This document shows positions 45,417 to 55,936 of a DNA stretch of 64,000 bases, piece by piece. The notes beneath the pieces were generated by a model. The model was not told the DNA's origin. It saw nothing but the letters and a program-made list of their open reading frames with translations, and did no database searches. The stretch spans positions 1,302,001 through 1,366,000 of the forward strand of contig NZ_CP109785.1 in assembly GCF_025913575.1 (NCBI RefSeq), in the 5' to 3' direction. Positions within the stretch are counted from its first letter, which is position 1. Every line of letters begins with the position of its first letter. This stretch comes from Halocatena marina (GTDB taxonomy: Archaea > Halobacteriota > Halobacteria > Halobacteriales > Haloarculaceae). The position numbers were made by a program, and so were the translations under genes.

Positions 45417-45986
45417 ATGAAACGCCGCGGCCATCAGGGGGTTGTTCTCTTGGCAGTAGCCGGAATCATCTACGCCTTTGGTCTTTCCCGGCCGCTTCTA
45501 TCGACCGTAGCAATCGTTGGGATCTGGTGGCTCGAACCGTTACCAGACAAAGACCATCGTATCGGTTGGCTTGCGCACCGTAAGACGAGCCATTCTCTCG
45601 TGGCAGTTGGATTATCGGGGGTGTTCTTCGGCGGGTTGGGATGGCTGATCGGCCGGTACGCTGTCGAGCCGATAGTTGCGACCTTGTTTGCAGAGCCAGT
45701 CAGTGCTGGGGACGGAGTGCTATCGTGGTGGACTGCCCGCTTTGTAGCCCTCGATGCTCCGACACTCGCTGTGGCAGGCATGTGGATTGGGATTTGGGCG
45801 ATCGTGATCCACCTCCTTGGCGATGTGATCACAAAGGGAGGTCTCCAGCCTCTCTTGCCGTTTTCGCGGTGGAAACTCCGTTTTTCTCCACTTGCATACG
45901 ACAACAGAGTGGCAAACAATGGACTGTTTGTTCTCGGTGCTCTTGCGGTTGTAGCGTCTCTCGCGTCTATTTTCGGCCTGCTTTGA
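45417..45986 (+). CDS. membrane-bound metal-dependent hydrolase (YdjM/DUF457-like)
   Basis: A 189-residue protein with four to five membrane helices. Features are the GHQGVVLL start, EPLPDKDHRIGWLAHRKTSHSL (Asp/His motif of the YdjM family), and IVIHLLGDVIT with a second His/Asp pair. The family is found in bacteria and archaea, is usually called metal-dependent hydrolase, and has an uncertain substrate (possibly lipids). The start is MKRRGHQG at 45417 rather than 45408. Confidence 0.82.
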   Translation: MKRRGHQGVVLLAVAGIIYAFGLSRPLLSTVAIVGIWWLEPLPDKDHRIGWLAHRKTSHSLVAVGLSGVFFGGLGWLIGRYAVEPIVATLFAEPVSAGDGVLSWWTARFVALDAPTLAVAGMWIGIWAIVIHLLGDVITKGGLQPLLPFSRWKLRFSPLAYDNRVANNGLFVLGALAVVASLASIFGLL

Positions 45987-46047
45987 TCCTCTGAGCGTAC
46001 TTGTGTTACTGTCGTTATTTATTATTGACCATCACTAACTCATAGCC

Positions 46048-46935
46048 ATGGTACTACGTGACTTGATCGAACAACCGAAGTTGTTGCTGGCGATCGGTGC
46101 GTGGGATGCACTCACAGCGAGTCTAGCGAATCAGGCTGGGGCAGAAGCGATCTATCTCTCTGGTTCGTGCGTCGCCTCGTCGGTGACCGCCGGTCCAGAT
46201 ATCGGACTGATCACGATGACTGAACTGGTACGGCGCGCACGGCAGACCTCGAGAGTAATTGACATCCCCCTTATTGCCGACGCTGACACAGGGTATGGAA
46301 ACGAGATCAACGTGCGCCGCACCGTCGATGAATACGAGCGAGCGGGCGTCGATGCTATCCAGATCGAGGACCAACTCTTTCCCAAAAAATGTGGCCACTT
46401 CGAGAGGAAACAGCTCATCCCCGCTTCAGACTTTGCTGTGAAGGTTGAGGCAGCCGTCGACGTTCGTGAGAGCGACAGTTTTCTTGTCATCGCACGCACG
46501 GACGCCATCGCCACCGATGGTATCGAAGCGGCGATTCGGCGGGCTAAACTCTATAAACGGGCGGGTGCGGACGTCCTTTTCATCGAGGCACCGACACAGC
46601 GTGAGGAGATGGAACGCATCACCGAGGAGGTACCCGGGCCTCTGCTCGTGAATATGGCCGCGAAAGGGAAAACTCCACAAATGTCGGCTGAATCCCTCGA
46701 ACAAATCGGCTACGACATGGCAATCTATCCAACAGACGCATTTATGTCCGCACTGAAGACGATTCGAGAGACCTACGAAACGCTGCTCAAGACGGGAAGT
46801 CAGGAGCGTATCGTTGACGGAATGGTCGAGTGGGAAACGCGCAACAGAATAACGGAGCTCAACGATATCACGGCTCTGGAGGATCACTACAGCGAATCTG
46901 CGGATCGCTATGCCGAAATCTATGACTCACTCTGA
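46048..46935 (+). CDS. isocitrate lyase/PEP mutase family protein
   Basis: A 295-residue TIM-barrel enzyme. LLAIGAWDALTASLANQAGAEAIYLSG, the magnesium-binding DADTGYGNEINVRRTV, IQIEDQLFPKKCGH (the KKCGH loop with the catalytic Cys), IARTDAIATDGIEAAI and FIEAPTQREEM are all present. The Cys loop is of the lyase type, so it splits a C-C bond, as methylisocitrate lyase and 2,3-dimethylmalate lyase do; oxaloacetate decarboxylase activity is another possibility. Carbon metabolism in the cytoplasm. No prp genes lie nearby, so the substrate is open. Confidence 0.88.
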   Translation: MVLRDLIEQPKLLLAIGAWDALTASLANQAGAEAIYLSGSCVASSVTAGPDIGLITMTELVRRARQTSRVIDIPLIADADTGYGNEINVRRTVDEYERAGVDAIQIEDQLFPKKCGHFERKQLIPASDFAVKVEAAVDVRESDSFLVIARTDAIATDGIEAAIRRAKLYKRAGADVLFIEAPTQREEMERITEEVPGPLLVNMAAKGKTPQMSAESLEQIGYDMAIYPTDAFMSALKTIRETYETLLKTGSQERIVDGMVEWETRNRITELNDITALEDHYSESADRYAEIYDSL

Positions 46936-47049
46936 TTCGATCATTGTCGATATTACGTTGTTGCTGAATCTTCGTCGCTGGCAGGGAGACACACTCAGAG
47001 CAAAATTCAAGCCCAAGACCCAACACCGACGCTCACTAACGTGTCCCTG

Positions 47050-47349
47050 ATGCTAACTCGTGTCATACTTTCACATTCCGAGGAACTGAGTAACTGGGGA
47101 CGCTTCCAAATCGATCAAAAACACTTTCGCGCGTGGCTTGTCCGATCTCACGCGTCGTTTACAGAGGGTGAACGGTTCGAGGAGTTCGTTGATACGGGAT
47201 GTTGTGGGGGTGCTCATTACATTGAATTCGTCGTTGTGAGCGTTGAGGGGAGCGGTCCCGTAACGAGCGAAACTGAAATTGAGTACACCGAACATCCTGG
47301 GTGTGATCTCGATGGCGGATGGGGAACACAACACGAAGCCAGACCATGA
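47050..47349 (+). CDS. small conserved-looking protein with CCGG motif
   Basis: A 99-residue protein. The end, EFVDTGCCGGAHYIEFVVVSVEGSGPVTSETEIEYTE, looks like a small haloarchaeal family with a double-cysteine turn and beta strands, possibly metal binding. The family has no name that I can recall. A GTG at 47041 is an alternative start. Independent gene with no operon partners. Confidence 0.55.
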   Translation: MLTRVILSHSEELSNWGRFQIDQKHFRAWLVRSHASFTEGERFEEFVDTGCCGGAHYIEFVVVSVEGSGPVTSETEIEYTEHPGCDLDGGWGTQHEARP

Positions 47350-48151
47350 TGTGCCGGGAGATCTGTGCATTTGAAAAAGACAACAGTCCATCGACAGATA
47401 CAATCTGACATTAACAAACATCACACCGTTTACAGTAGAAAGAACTTGTCAATAATGTTCTACACTGACCAAACGTCTTACCGCTTCGAGATTTTGGCAT
47501 CGTCGTCTGTGTAGAGAAATACTAGATATGCTGGTCATTGGATACTGACTGTGTCGTGTATACTATGCCCAACTCTATTCTCTGCTGAAGCTGTTACGGA
47601 CTCAACGCTAGAGACAAATACCACCTAATTAGAGCACCACTTGCTATCCATCATGGACATATCTCAGACGGACACCTTTCCATATAGGAATCCAGAATCG
47701 TAAATCTCCATGAATCAACCATATCTAGTGATACATGTATAATTGATCTTTATCCTTAGCTACAGTGTCTTAGATCCAATCCGAGATCTCAATTTCAACC
47801 CATCTGGTCCTACAATCCACGCAGCCTATGCGTTCACTTCGATCTCCTCAGATGTAGCACGAAGTATGGAAGAGGCATCTATTACCCGTCCGACCAAGCA
47901 ACGCACCACTGCGGATAGTAGATTTACTATTGTGCCATTCGGTTTAAGCATATAGTTACATTTTGGTGAGCGTAATTGAAGACCTCTGATGGCTGCAACT
48001 GTTTTCTCTCCATTGAACTGTATCGACTGTCCGAACCGATCAGCCGACAGATCTGATACCTCCAACTCATACGAGGACATCAGGCCATGCCCCTGCCAGA
48101 TCACGACCGACAATCAACACGTTCATGTTAGAAACCGTCCAGTAATCTGCC
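47350..48151. other. gap of about 800 bases without a gene
   Basis: Overlapping open frames on both strands at 47743-48113 show no family motif. Nothing else was seen. Confidence 0.4.
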
Positions 48152-48781
48152 ATGCGATCGTTTCACGCTCTCTTTGCTTTCCTTATTGGATTTGCTCCCC
48201 TCATACAACCGGTTGTTGGTAATGGTCTTGGTTCAGATACACAATACACCTACGAGATAACGCCGGTCAATATCTCTGATACTGAGTCGGTTGAATCAAT
48301 GTACCACCTGTCGGCGGTGGTCTATGGGACGGACTCACAAGTTGGCATGACTCGAGCGGCGGCGAGCACTACGGTGTCTCGGCCGAAAGAGACGATCAGT
48401 CCTGCTCTTAGCGGATTGATCGACGTGCAGTTTCTCGTGGACGATACCAAGGATCAGTACTACCGCGTTGACGCACGCATCGTCGATGATGAGTTCCGTC
48501 TCGGTGCTACTCCGGTATCGGCACGGACGGTCGCGGAAGAATTGGCTGTCGCTCCTGATACTACACCGACGACGATACGAGAGATACTAAATGGCGAGCC
48601 GGCGCATTTTTATCGGATATCTCCGACGCTGGTAGCGAAGGACGATCGCTTTCTATTGGTAGAACCAGCTAACACTGAATGTGTCGCAGATCCGTTGGCA
48701 GTGCCGAAACTGATCAGCTACGCATTCGGCGCGGCGCTGATGGTCTGGTCTATTGGAGTGAAAGCATATTTCGGGCAATGA
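48152..48781 (+). CDS. exported, C-terminally anchored hypothetical protein
   Basis: A 209-residue protein. It has an N-terminal signal peptide (HALFAFLIGFAPLIQPVVG), an extracellular beta-rich domain of about 150 residues (TYEITPVNISDTESVESMYHLSAVVYG..., FLLVEPANTECVADP), and a C-terminal membrane helix (LISYAFGAALMVWSIGVKAYF). It is likely on the cell surface. I do not recognise a family. Confidence 0.68.
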   Translation: MRSFHALFAFLIGFAPLIQPVVGNGLGSDTQYTYEITPVNISDTESVESMYHLSAVVYGTDSQVGMTRAAASTTVSRPKETISPALSGLIDVQFLVDDTKDQYYRVDARIVDDEFRLGATPVSARTVAEELAVAPDTTPTTIREILNGEPAHFYRISPTLVAKDDRFLLVEPANTECVADPLAVPKLISYAFGAALMVWSIGVKAYFGQ

Positions 48782-49159
48782 ATGGCGGACGCTTGTTTGC
48801 CTATCAACCGCCGCTACACATCACGATGTAGTACGATCCGGGATCAGTGGCGCGAAAATGGTTGTGCACCGCGTTCTACGTGAGAATTAAGGCGCATAAC
48901 ACTCTGTTTATTTGTTAATCTATAACACTATCCGACTAATTGACTTATATGATATAATAATGATCTAGAAAACAACCCAGTATACAGGAGTCCGAGGATT
49001 ATTACGCCGTAACACTTCTACCCAATCGAAATATAATATAACTTCTTAATATTTTCCATATGGTTGTCCGTTCCGTAGCGTGTATTCAAGCTATTTCAAT
49101 ATAATGGCCGGAGCATTCACAAAACACTGATCTTTCGTCAGACGGATACGACAACGAGA
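48782..49159. other. gap before the acyl-CoA synthetase gene
   Basis: Very AT-rich; no gene and no clear motif. Confidence 0.35.
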
Positions 49160-51145
49160 ATGGCTTCTACAGATGATGATCCCATGTTGGGCTGGCGTGA
49201 GGCAGAACAAAAACGCAGAAATGAGGACGACCCAGTCCTTGAGATGTCTACAATCGGCCGGTTATTCGAAGGAAGCACCAGCCGTAATCGCAATCAAGAG
49301 GCCCAACTCTACAAGGGAGGCGTGTACGATCGCTCATTAGTGTCAGAGGGTGTGATTGATCCCTCACCTCCCGAACGATATTCATCGATTACCTACAACG
49401 TGATGCAGCACATCGTTCACAATCTCGCGGCGGGATTCCGTGATCTTGGCATTGAGCCGGGGGATCGGGTCGGTATTTTTTCGAGTACGCGTATGGAATG
49501 GGCGCAGGTCGACTTTGCACTGCAGGTCTGTGGTGCCGTTGTGACGACAGTGTACGCTGGTTCTTCCCCAGAGCAGGCACAGTATCTTCTCGACGATCCT
49601 AACGCCACAGCGGTTATTGTCGAAAACGAGACGCTCTTAGAGCGCGTGATGGCTGTCGAAGACGAACTTGATCTCTCATTTATCGCATCGATAGATGAGC
49701 TCACTCTGTATGATGACAGAGAAGACATCACCACTCTTGGAAAGGTTCACAAAAGAGGCGAAGAGATCTCGTGGCCGCTGAAGCTCGAACGGTGGCTTAG
49801 CTCACGGGATGTCGACGATCTTGCGAGCATTATCTACACGTCCGGAACGACAGGCAAACCGAAAGGCGTCGAGCTCACGCACCGGCAGTTCAGATCGAAC
49901 GTCAACCAAATCAGAAAGCGTCTCGGGCCACGACCAGACAAACCGGATGATCTGCCCGTCTTCGACCCAAGCATGACATCGGTCTCGTTTCTGCCATTAG
50001 CTCACGTGTTCGAACGCACTGCCGGTCATTATCTCATGTTTGCATCCGGGGTGTCTGTTGCGTATGCCGAATCGGCTGACACTGTAGCCAACGACCTCGG
50101 TATCGTTCAACCGGATCTAGCAACGAGCGTTCCCCGGGTCTACGAACGTATCTACGATAGCATGCAAGAGCAGGCGGGTGAATCTCCGATCAAAAAACGG
50201 ATCTTCGATTGGGCGGTCGGTATTGCCCGCGAAGAAGCCCGATCCGATACCCATGGGCGTATTCACCGAATCAAGCACTCGATTGCCGATCGATTGGTGT
50301 ACAGCAACGTGAAAGAGCAGCTGGGCGGGAATATCGACATGTTCATCAGTGGTGGGGGAAGCCTCTCGAAAGATCTCGCTGAACTGTTCATGGGAATGGG
50401 TCTCCCAATCGCAGAGGGATACGGCCTCACCGAAGCCGCTCCTGTCGTGAGTGTGAATCCAATCGAAGATATCCGTCCCGGGACACTCGGACCGCCGTTG
50501 ACCGGAATAGATGTCACGTTCGATGATACCTCGATCGATGATGAACGAAAGCGCCGTGCCTCGGGTAAAATCGGGGAGTTGCTGGTTCGTGGACCGAATG
50601 TGACGGAGAAGTATTGGAATAATCCAGAAGCCACAGAGAAAGCGTTCACCGGCGACTGGATTCACACAGGAGACATCGTCGAACAGACAAGTGACGGCTA
50701 CCTCATCTTCCACGATCGACTCAAACAGATTCTTGTTCTTTCGACCGGGAAGAATGTCACGCCTGTCCCGATTGAGGATGCCTTCTCCACCAGTAATCGA
50801 GTTGAGCAGATCATGGTCATTGGGGACAACGAGAAGTTCGTCAGCGCGCTCATAGTCCCGAATTTCGACGCGATCGAACGGTGGAGAGGAGAAAAGAGCA
50901 TTTCCCTGCCCGAAAGTCGTGCTGCTATCTGTCAGAACGATCGCGTTGGTGAGTGGATTCTCGAAGATGTCAATACGATCAACGAGCAGTTCGAAGCCGA
51001 AGAGCAGATCAAGATGTTCGAACTCGTTCCCGAGGAATGGACACCCGAAAATGATATGCTTACACCATCAATGAAGAAAAAGCGCAGAAATATTCTCGAA
51101 AAGTACGCGGGACAGGTCGATCGGATATACGAAAGGGCCGGATAA
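49160..51145 (+). CDS. AMP-dependent long-chain fatty-acid--CoA ligase
   Basis: A 661-residue adenylate-forming enzyme. The P-loop-like YTSGTTGKPKG (about residues 225-235), the FLPLAHVFER motif, AEGYGLTEAAPVVSVNP, WIHTGDIVEQ and FHDRLKQILVLSTGKNVTPVPIE (motif A8 hinge) are the marks of long-chain acyl-CoA synthetases. It activates fatty acids with ATP and CoA at the cytoplasmic face of the membrane. Length and motif order are normal. It has no neighbouring beta-oxidation genes. Confidence 0.93.
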   Translation: MASTDDDPMLGWREAEQKRRNEDDPVLEMSTIGRLFEGSTSRNRNQEAQLYKGGVYDRSLVSEGVIDPSPPERYSSITYNVMQHIVHNLAAGFRDLGIEPGDRVGIFSSTRMEWAQVDFALQVCGAVVTTVYAGSSPEQAQYLLDDPNATAVIVENETLLERVMAVEDELDLSFIASIDELTLYDDREDITTLGKVHKRGEEISWPLKLERWLSSRDVDDLASIIYTSGTTGKPKGVELTHRQFRSNVNQIRKRLGPRPDKPDDLPVFDPSMTSVSFLPLAHVFERTAGHYLMFASGVSVAYAESADTVANDLGIVQPDLATSVPRVYERIYDSMQEQAGESPIKKRIFDWAVGIAREEARSDTHGRIHRIKHSIADRLVYSNVKEQLGGNIDMFISGGGSLSKDLAELFMGMGLPIAEGYGLTEAAPVVSVNPIEDIRPGTLGPPLTGIDVTFDDTSIDDERKRRASGKIGELLVRGPNVTEKYWNNPEATEKAFTGDWIHTGDIVEQTSDGYLIFHDRLKQILVLSTGKNVTPVPIEDAFSTSNRVEQIMVIGDNEKFVSALIVPNFDAIERWRGEKSISLPESRAAICQNDRVGEWILEDVNTINEQFEAEEQIKMFELVPEEWTPENDMLTPSMKKKRRNILEKYAGQVDRIYERAG

Positions 51146-51277
51146 TACGATCACGAAACGCTAACTGTCAAACTGAAACGAATTTTAATTACTTTACGAT
51201 CGCCGGCTGTGTGAGTGGTTTGTCACTTACTACTCAGTAGATGTATGGTCAGTTGGCTGTTGGTTGTGATGTTGAAT

Positions 51278-52636
51278 CTACGTCCGTTTGATTCGACCTT
51301 CGAGTTCTGGGTCGAGTCCGTTTTCTCGGACGTATTCCGCGAGTACTTCGTGCTGTCGCCCAAACGATTGTGCTTCGTTTGAAGGGCAGTCGAACGAACA
51401 AAAGAAATTTTCGGGGGCTGCAACGGTATACTGAGTCGAGGGATCAACTGCAACGCCACCGACTGTGGCTTCTTTCACTCGTCGCTGAGTATCGTCGAAC
51501 GTGACTGTACAGCCGCTCACGTGAAGGTGCCAATAGTTCGGATTCGAGGGATAGACGATCTCACCTCCGGAGGCGAGCATGTTGTACAGCGTCGTACCGG
51601 ATACTGTTGTCCGCACGACAGCCATATCGAACGGCAATAGACTCACGAGATCAGCCACTTCCACAACTCCCTGAAGCGTTGTTCCCCGTATTCCCGAGCT
51701 GTGTTGTAACCCAACATCGCTGTTCGTCTTCCACCGGTATGCATCGGTAATGGCGTTTCCAAGCCGTGACTCACCCAGATACCGAGTCTCTGTCGATTGA
51801 ACGATTGGATCAGATATCGTGGCGACGACTTCGTTCAATCCAGCGCGTTCGTGCAGCTCGTGAAACCGCCGTTCGATAGTCCGATCGATCGTGCAATGAG
51901 TGACCGGATGATGCTTGACAGTCCATTCGCCAGTAAAGCGCAGTTCAGAGAGATCTTTTCCTTCACCAGTTGTTCGCACGAGTAATGTCTCGGCTAGTCG
52001 ATCGATTCGTGGGGCACCGTGTTCGTGTCCACCGAGGATCACGTCGATATCGACTGCTCGGGCGAGATCATCGTCGTCGCTGAACGAGCGTCCTTTCGAT
52101 TTACCGAGGTGAGAGACACAGATGATCAGATCGACTGCCTCGTTTTTGAGGGCTTTGACGGCCTCCTTGGCTGCCGCGATCGGATCGGTGAACGACAACG
52201 ATCGTGCCTCGGGCGAACTCATATCTGTGTTTGGATGAGCGAGTCCGAACAGCCCGAGACGATAACCAGCTCGTTCGATAACTGTCCACGGAACGATTCC
52301 AGCATTCCGGCCGAAACGCTTTCCGTGCGCATAGGCGTTCGCGCAGATCCAACGTTGGGGAGCACTATTGATGACAGAAAAGAGTGTCTCCAGTCCATAA
52401 TCGAAGTCGTGGTTTCCAACGGTATCGATGTCCGGCTCGATCCTGGTGAACAATTCGATAGCCTGATGACCATCTGTGAGGAGTCCGAGTCCGCTGGGAG
52501 CAATGTTATCACCGGCCCCAACGATTACAGTGTTCTCATCGCGCAAGACGTCGATCAGACCGGCAAACATTCCAATGCGTTTCGGATCGTCGTACGTATC
52601 TTCGAGATCTGCATAATGGAGGATTCGAAGCGTCAT
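51278..52636 (-). CDS. bifunctional metallophosphatase / 5'-nucleotidase
   Basis: A 452-residue protein of the UshA/5'-nucleotidase type. The N-terminal metallophosphatase domain has ILHYADLEDT (Asp motif), GAGDN, GNHDFDYG (residues 74-81), CVSHLGKSKG and ILGGHEHG. The C-terminal domain (from about 285) has the GNAITDAYRW, LLPFDMAVVRTTVSGTTL substrate-binding signatures. No signal peptide is visible, so it should act inside the cell, unlike its bacterial periplasmic relatives. It hydrolyses nucleotide or sugar phosphates. The ATG at 52636 is kept as start. Confidence 0.9.
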   Translation of the reverse strand: MTLRILHYADLEDTYDDPKRIGMFAGLIDVLRDENTVIVGAGDNIAPSGLGLLTDGHQAIELFTRIEPDIDTVGNHDFDYGLETLFSVINSAPQRWICANAYAHGKRFGRNAGIVPWTVIERAGYRLGLFGLAHPNTDMSSPEARSLSFTDPIAAAKEAVKALKNEAVDLIICVSHLGKSKGRSFSDDDDLARAVDIDVILGGHEHGAPRIDRLAETLLVRTTGEGKDLSELRFTGEWTVKHHPVTHCTIDRTIERRFHELHERAGLNEVVATISDPIVQSTETRYLGESRLGNAITDAYRWKTNSDVGLQHSSGIRGTTLQGVVEVADLVSLLPFDMAVVRTTVSGTTLYNMLASGGEIVYPSNPNYWHLHVSGCTVTFDDTQRRVKEATVGGVAVDPSTQYTVAAPENFFCSFDCPSNEAQSFGRQHEVLAEYVRENGLDPELEGRIKRT

Positions 52637-52873
52637 TTGCTTCTGTGCTGATCGACATCACGAGGTTAAATGATTGGTTGATCGCAACTGGATAGGCCGA
52701 TTCAACCACCGTCTGAGTGCTGTCTTCGTCGAGGGATCTCGCCCACGTTATCGCTAACACAATGGGTAAATAAAGGAACATTCCGATTTTGTAACTGACC
52801 TTGTTGTGGACAGAGATGCGTACACGAGACAATAACGAAACCAGAGCTTCACTGACCACCAGCTGACTGGTAC

Positions 52874-53266
52874 CTACGACAGATAAGCGGTGATATCTGT
52901 CGATGATATCATTCCGATGTAATCGTCCGTGGCGACCGGAAGATGACTAATGCGGAAGTTCTCCATCATCGCCGCTGCTTCTCTGAGTTGCAGATTCGGC
53001 GGTACTGTCTCGACGGATTCGGTCATCACATCCGCAACCGCTACCTGTGACGTATCCATCCCCTGAGCGACTGCTTCGAGGATATCTGTACTGGTGACGA
53101 TCGACGGCGGCGCAGTCGTCACGAGCAATGCGCTAATGTTTTTCTCGCGCATTTTCTCTGCTGCTGTGACCAACGGTGTATCCGCCGAGACCGTCTCGAG
53201 CGGAGTCGACATTATGTCTTTGACGAGCGCTTGGTTGTGTGACGTCACATACGTACCACTGTGCAA
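52874..53266 (-). CDS. tandem CBS-domain protein
   Basis: A 130-residue protein containing two CBS motifs: VKDIMSTPLETVSADTPLVTAAEKMREKNISALLV and VADVMTESVETVPPNLQLREAAAMMENFRISHLPV, ending GMISSTDI. CBS pairs bind AMP, ATP or S-adenosylmethionine and usually control a partner protein. No enzymatic domain is attached. The partner is not evident. Confidence 0.92.
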   Translation of the reverse strand: MHSGTYVTSHNQALVKDIMSTPLETVSADTPLVTAAEKMREKNISALLVTTAPPSIVTSTDILEAVAQGMDTSQVAVADVMTESVETVPPNLQLREAAAMMENFRISHLPVATDDYIGMISSTDITAYLS

Positions 53267-53455
53267 GGGGATTTTATTTTTTCGTCGCCATCAACGTTCA
53301 ACCACTCTGTCCACAAAACCACTAATTTTCAACACGTAAGTAAAAATCTAATGTATTTCAGATGTTATTTTGTGGTTCTGTGGCGATCGCCCAATTAACA
53401 GATGCGGGAAGCATTGTATTCCAGAGACAAGGAACGATGACCGGCCAATAGAGAG

Positions 53456-53830
53456 TTAATCTTCAGCCTGTGCGTGATTTCGATTCGACGGTTGCTGTGA
53501 AACGCTCACTGTCTCGTCGGCGACCGCCTCTGTTCGGAGAACCGGCTGGCGTTCGAGTTCAACGACGAGTCCGACCGTACATACGACACACATGATCGAC
53601 GTGGGGAGACCGAGCACCACGAATGACTGGGGTGTGTCGGGTCCTCCGATAATAATAAGAAGCGGAGTGAGCAGTCCGATGAGGACGCCCCAAATGACGC
53701 GATCACTAGCCCAGTCGTCAGTGCAATGGTACCCACTCGCCGAAATCCCTCAGTTGTACTCAAGTCCGGTCGTGAACTGTATGATACCGAAGCCAAGTGA
53801 CACACAGATGTCACCGATGAAGATCACCAT
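53456..53830 (-). pseudogene. BCCT-family transporter remnant
   Basis: Minus-strand frame: VIFIGDICVSLGFGIIQFTTGLEYN (like the helix preceding the QINAGL-type motif), an in-frame TGA, then GISASGYHCTDDWASDRVIWGVLIGLLTPLLII...FVVLGLPTSIMCVV, the last helices of a betaine/carnitine/choline transporter. Some 300 residues that should lie between the two parts are missing, and a stop interrupts the remainder. It cannot be functional. Confidence 0.6.
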
Positions 53831-53869
53831 GACATGCAATCGACGAATGCGTACCACATCACTGTTGGC

Positions 53870-54179
53870 ACGTTTGGAAGTCCCTCGGCGCGAAAAGATC
53901 GCCCTCAGAGATTTGCTGACCAACACCGTCTGTATCGACCTTCTCACCGAGGTTGCTCACTCGATAGATTGCTTTGTGACCGAGGATGTAGTTGCTCAAC
54001 GGGTGATCGCCACGCCACACGTGTAACTCTGAGTCACAGACGTTCGTTCGCTCGACTTTAGTAACAACAGCGTCTGCCCCTGGTTCCGGAACGGGGTGTT
54101 CTCGGAATTCGATATCTTTCGACCCATTAACGTAGACCGGCTGCCCGACCTCGTGGACAGTCGAGTCACGCAGGCTCAT
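53870..54179 (-). pseudogene. zinc alcohol dehydrogenase N-terminal fragment
   Basis: Minus-strand frame of about 100 residues: VNGSKDIEFREHPVPEPGADAVVTKVERTNVCDSELHVWRGDHP, ILGHKAIYRVSNLGEKV. This is the GroES-like start of a medium-chain dehydrogenase. The catalytic Glu after GH is changed to Lys (GHKA instead of GHEA), and the cofactor domain is missing. It abuts the BCCT remnant on the same strand, probably the result of a deletion. Confidence 0.65.
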
Positions 54180-55573
54180 ACCGTGGTATCCTCTTCCCTT
54201 TCCGACTCAGATTGCCGTTCTTTCATCACGATGTCAAGGAACTCACCAATAACTCTAGTGTTGTCAAGTTATACTCTGAACATGATAATTTCGCCATCGT
54301 CATTGAACACTATAATATCACATGGCGGAACACCTTCTGCGGACCGGCCTGCACTACTGTATATTTGACAGAGTCGACAGCAGTGCGAAAGTCCTCGATT
54401 TGTATGAATGTACTAAATGTACGTATCGAGCGTGTGTCTTGTGGTTTGTGGCCCTGAGAATGCTTCTATCTCCCCAAGATAAAAGACACTCATCATCGAT
54501 TTTTCGGATGGGACAAACGATGCTGCGATCGGACCTTTACTTTTTCATTGAAGACAAATTAAGCATTCCTGATTATTCTGTATCAACAGTTGGTCTGTGA
54601 CGTCCTGTGCCTTGTTGATTGTGAGAATAACAATATACTACCAACGATGATTGAGTCAGATCGTTTAATCTGGTGGCGATACCGACGAGATACCTATTTT
54701 CATACAATCACTGGCAATGGATAGGATAGATTCAGAATAAAAACATATTTTTAACATTATTACACCAATCGAAATACATTCGTGACTGTTTTGGTTCGTT
54801 CCTATTGTTCATAATAGTGAGAGAGATCGATACTGACGTGGAAAATATAGGCCAGAGATGTCTTTTGATAGAACCATTAACCGATCTCAGACGATACTGG
54901 TAGAGAAGATCTGTAACTACGTGATTCAATATTTTGATCGGGGAATGTCTTCACCCGTATCTTTGACATCTATCGAACCACACATCGTCAATCACGTAAA
55001 ATGATGGATTTTCTATAACTGGTTCGATTCAGATACACCGGCGTCGGCGATAGAAAACAGAAAGCTGTCACTGAATTCCTGAGAAAGGAATCATTGAGCC
55101 ACACTACTATTATATTCACATTATCATCGTTTACGCGGCACTCGGTACTATCACACAAGCGAATTTCCCAGTGATCGCTTACTGCGGGTCCGACTCCGCT
55201 CTCGAATGAATCGCTAGGGACCCCAGTACCCAGTGCCCGTACTCTTCTTTCTATCAAAAAATTCGGCTTGCACCAGCGTGCCAGTGGTCGCACTCTAGAT
55301 CCGTCTGTGAATTGTATATTGGATGTCAGAAAACACATTTGTAATTGCGTGGTGACGATGAATCTTGAGGAATACAATAATACGACCGGTCTGTTTTAGC
55401 TCACTGGAAGCTCCAGCACCGATAATCACGGTTGTAATTGAATTGTAATAGATAGTTCATATACGACAGTAAACATATATAATACCCTACTATTACAGTA
55501 GTATTCCTGTAATATCCCCTCACACCACCATTGAATATGGCAATATGAATGCTTGTCTGAATTCAGAATTGGA
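54180..55573. other. gap of about 1.4 kb without a gene
   Basis: No convincing gene, hairpin or repeat. Base composition is AT-rich. Confidence 0.4.
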
Positions 55574-55936
55574 ATGCGTCACATAACCGTATCCAGACGA
55601 CCTGGTTGTTCGGTTCCAGTCAGTGTCAACTCCAAGGTGTCCACCGATCATCTGTGCGTCGATAAATTGTCTCTCGTATCACCAGCCACCTCGTTAGCGA
55701 TACAAGCAGAATCATCACCGAGATTCGGAGTTGCCTGTATCGATGAGACGTACGTTTTCGGCACTTCGACGAGCGATACGCGCTGGCAAATTGCCGCTTA
55801 CCCACGTGAACCCCGGATCGCCTTGTTTTCCGTGGGGAATCTCCGTCGCGTCTTCAGGGTCGTGAACACGGACGGTGAGGGCGTTCGTGTCGCCCCTGAG
55901 CGTATCACTGACATCGAATACGAATATTTACGATAG
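55574..55936 (+). CDS. small hypothetical protein
   Basis: A possible 120-residue protein (start MRHITVSRRPG). It has beta-strand-like segments (FGVACIDETYVFGTSTSDTRWQIAAYPREPRIALFSVG). No family is recognised. It stands alone between two long gaps, so it may or may not be real. The longer frame from 55553 begins with TTG and is less likely. Confidence 0.4.
   Translation: MRHITVSRRPGCSVPVSVNSKVSTDHLCVDKLSLVSPATSLAIQAESSPRFGVACIDETYVFGTSTSDTRWQIAAYPREPRIALFSVGNLRRVFRVVNTDGEGVRVAPERITDIEYEYLR

Noticed and set aside
47826..48113. 95-codon minus-strand frame, considered as a HalOD1-like signalling domain
   Set aside because: The order and residues of that domain could not be matched.
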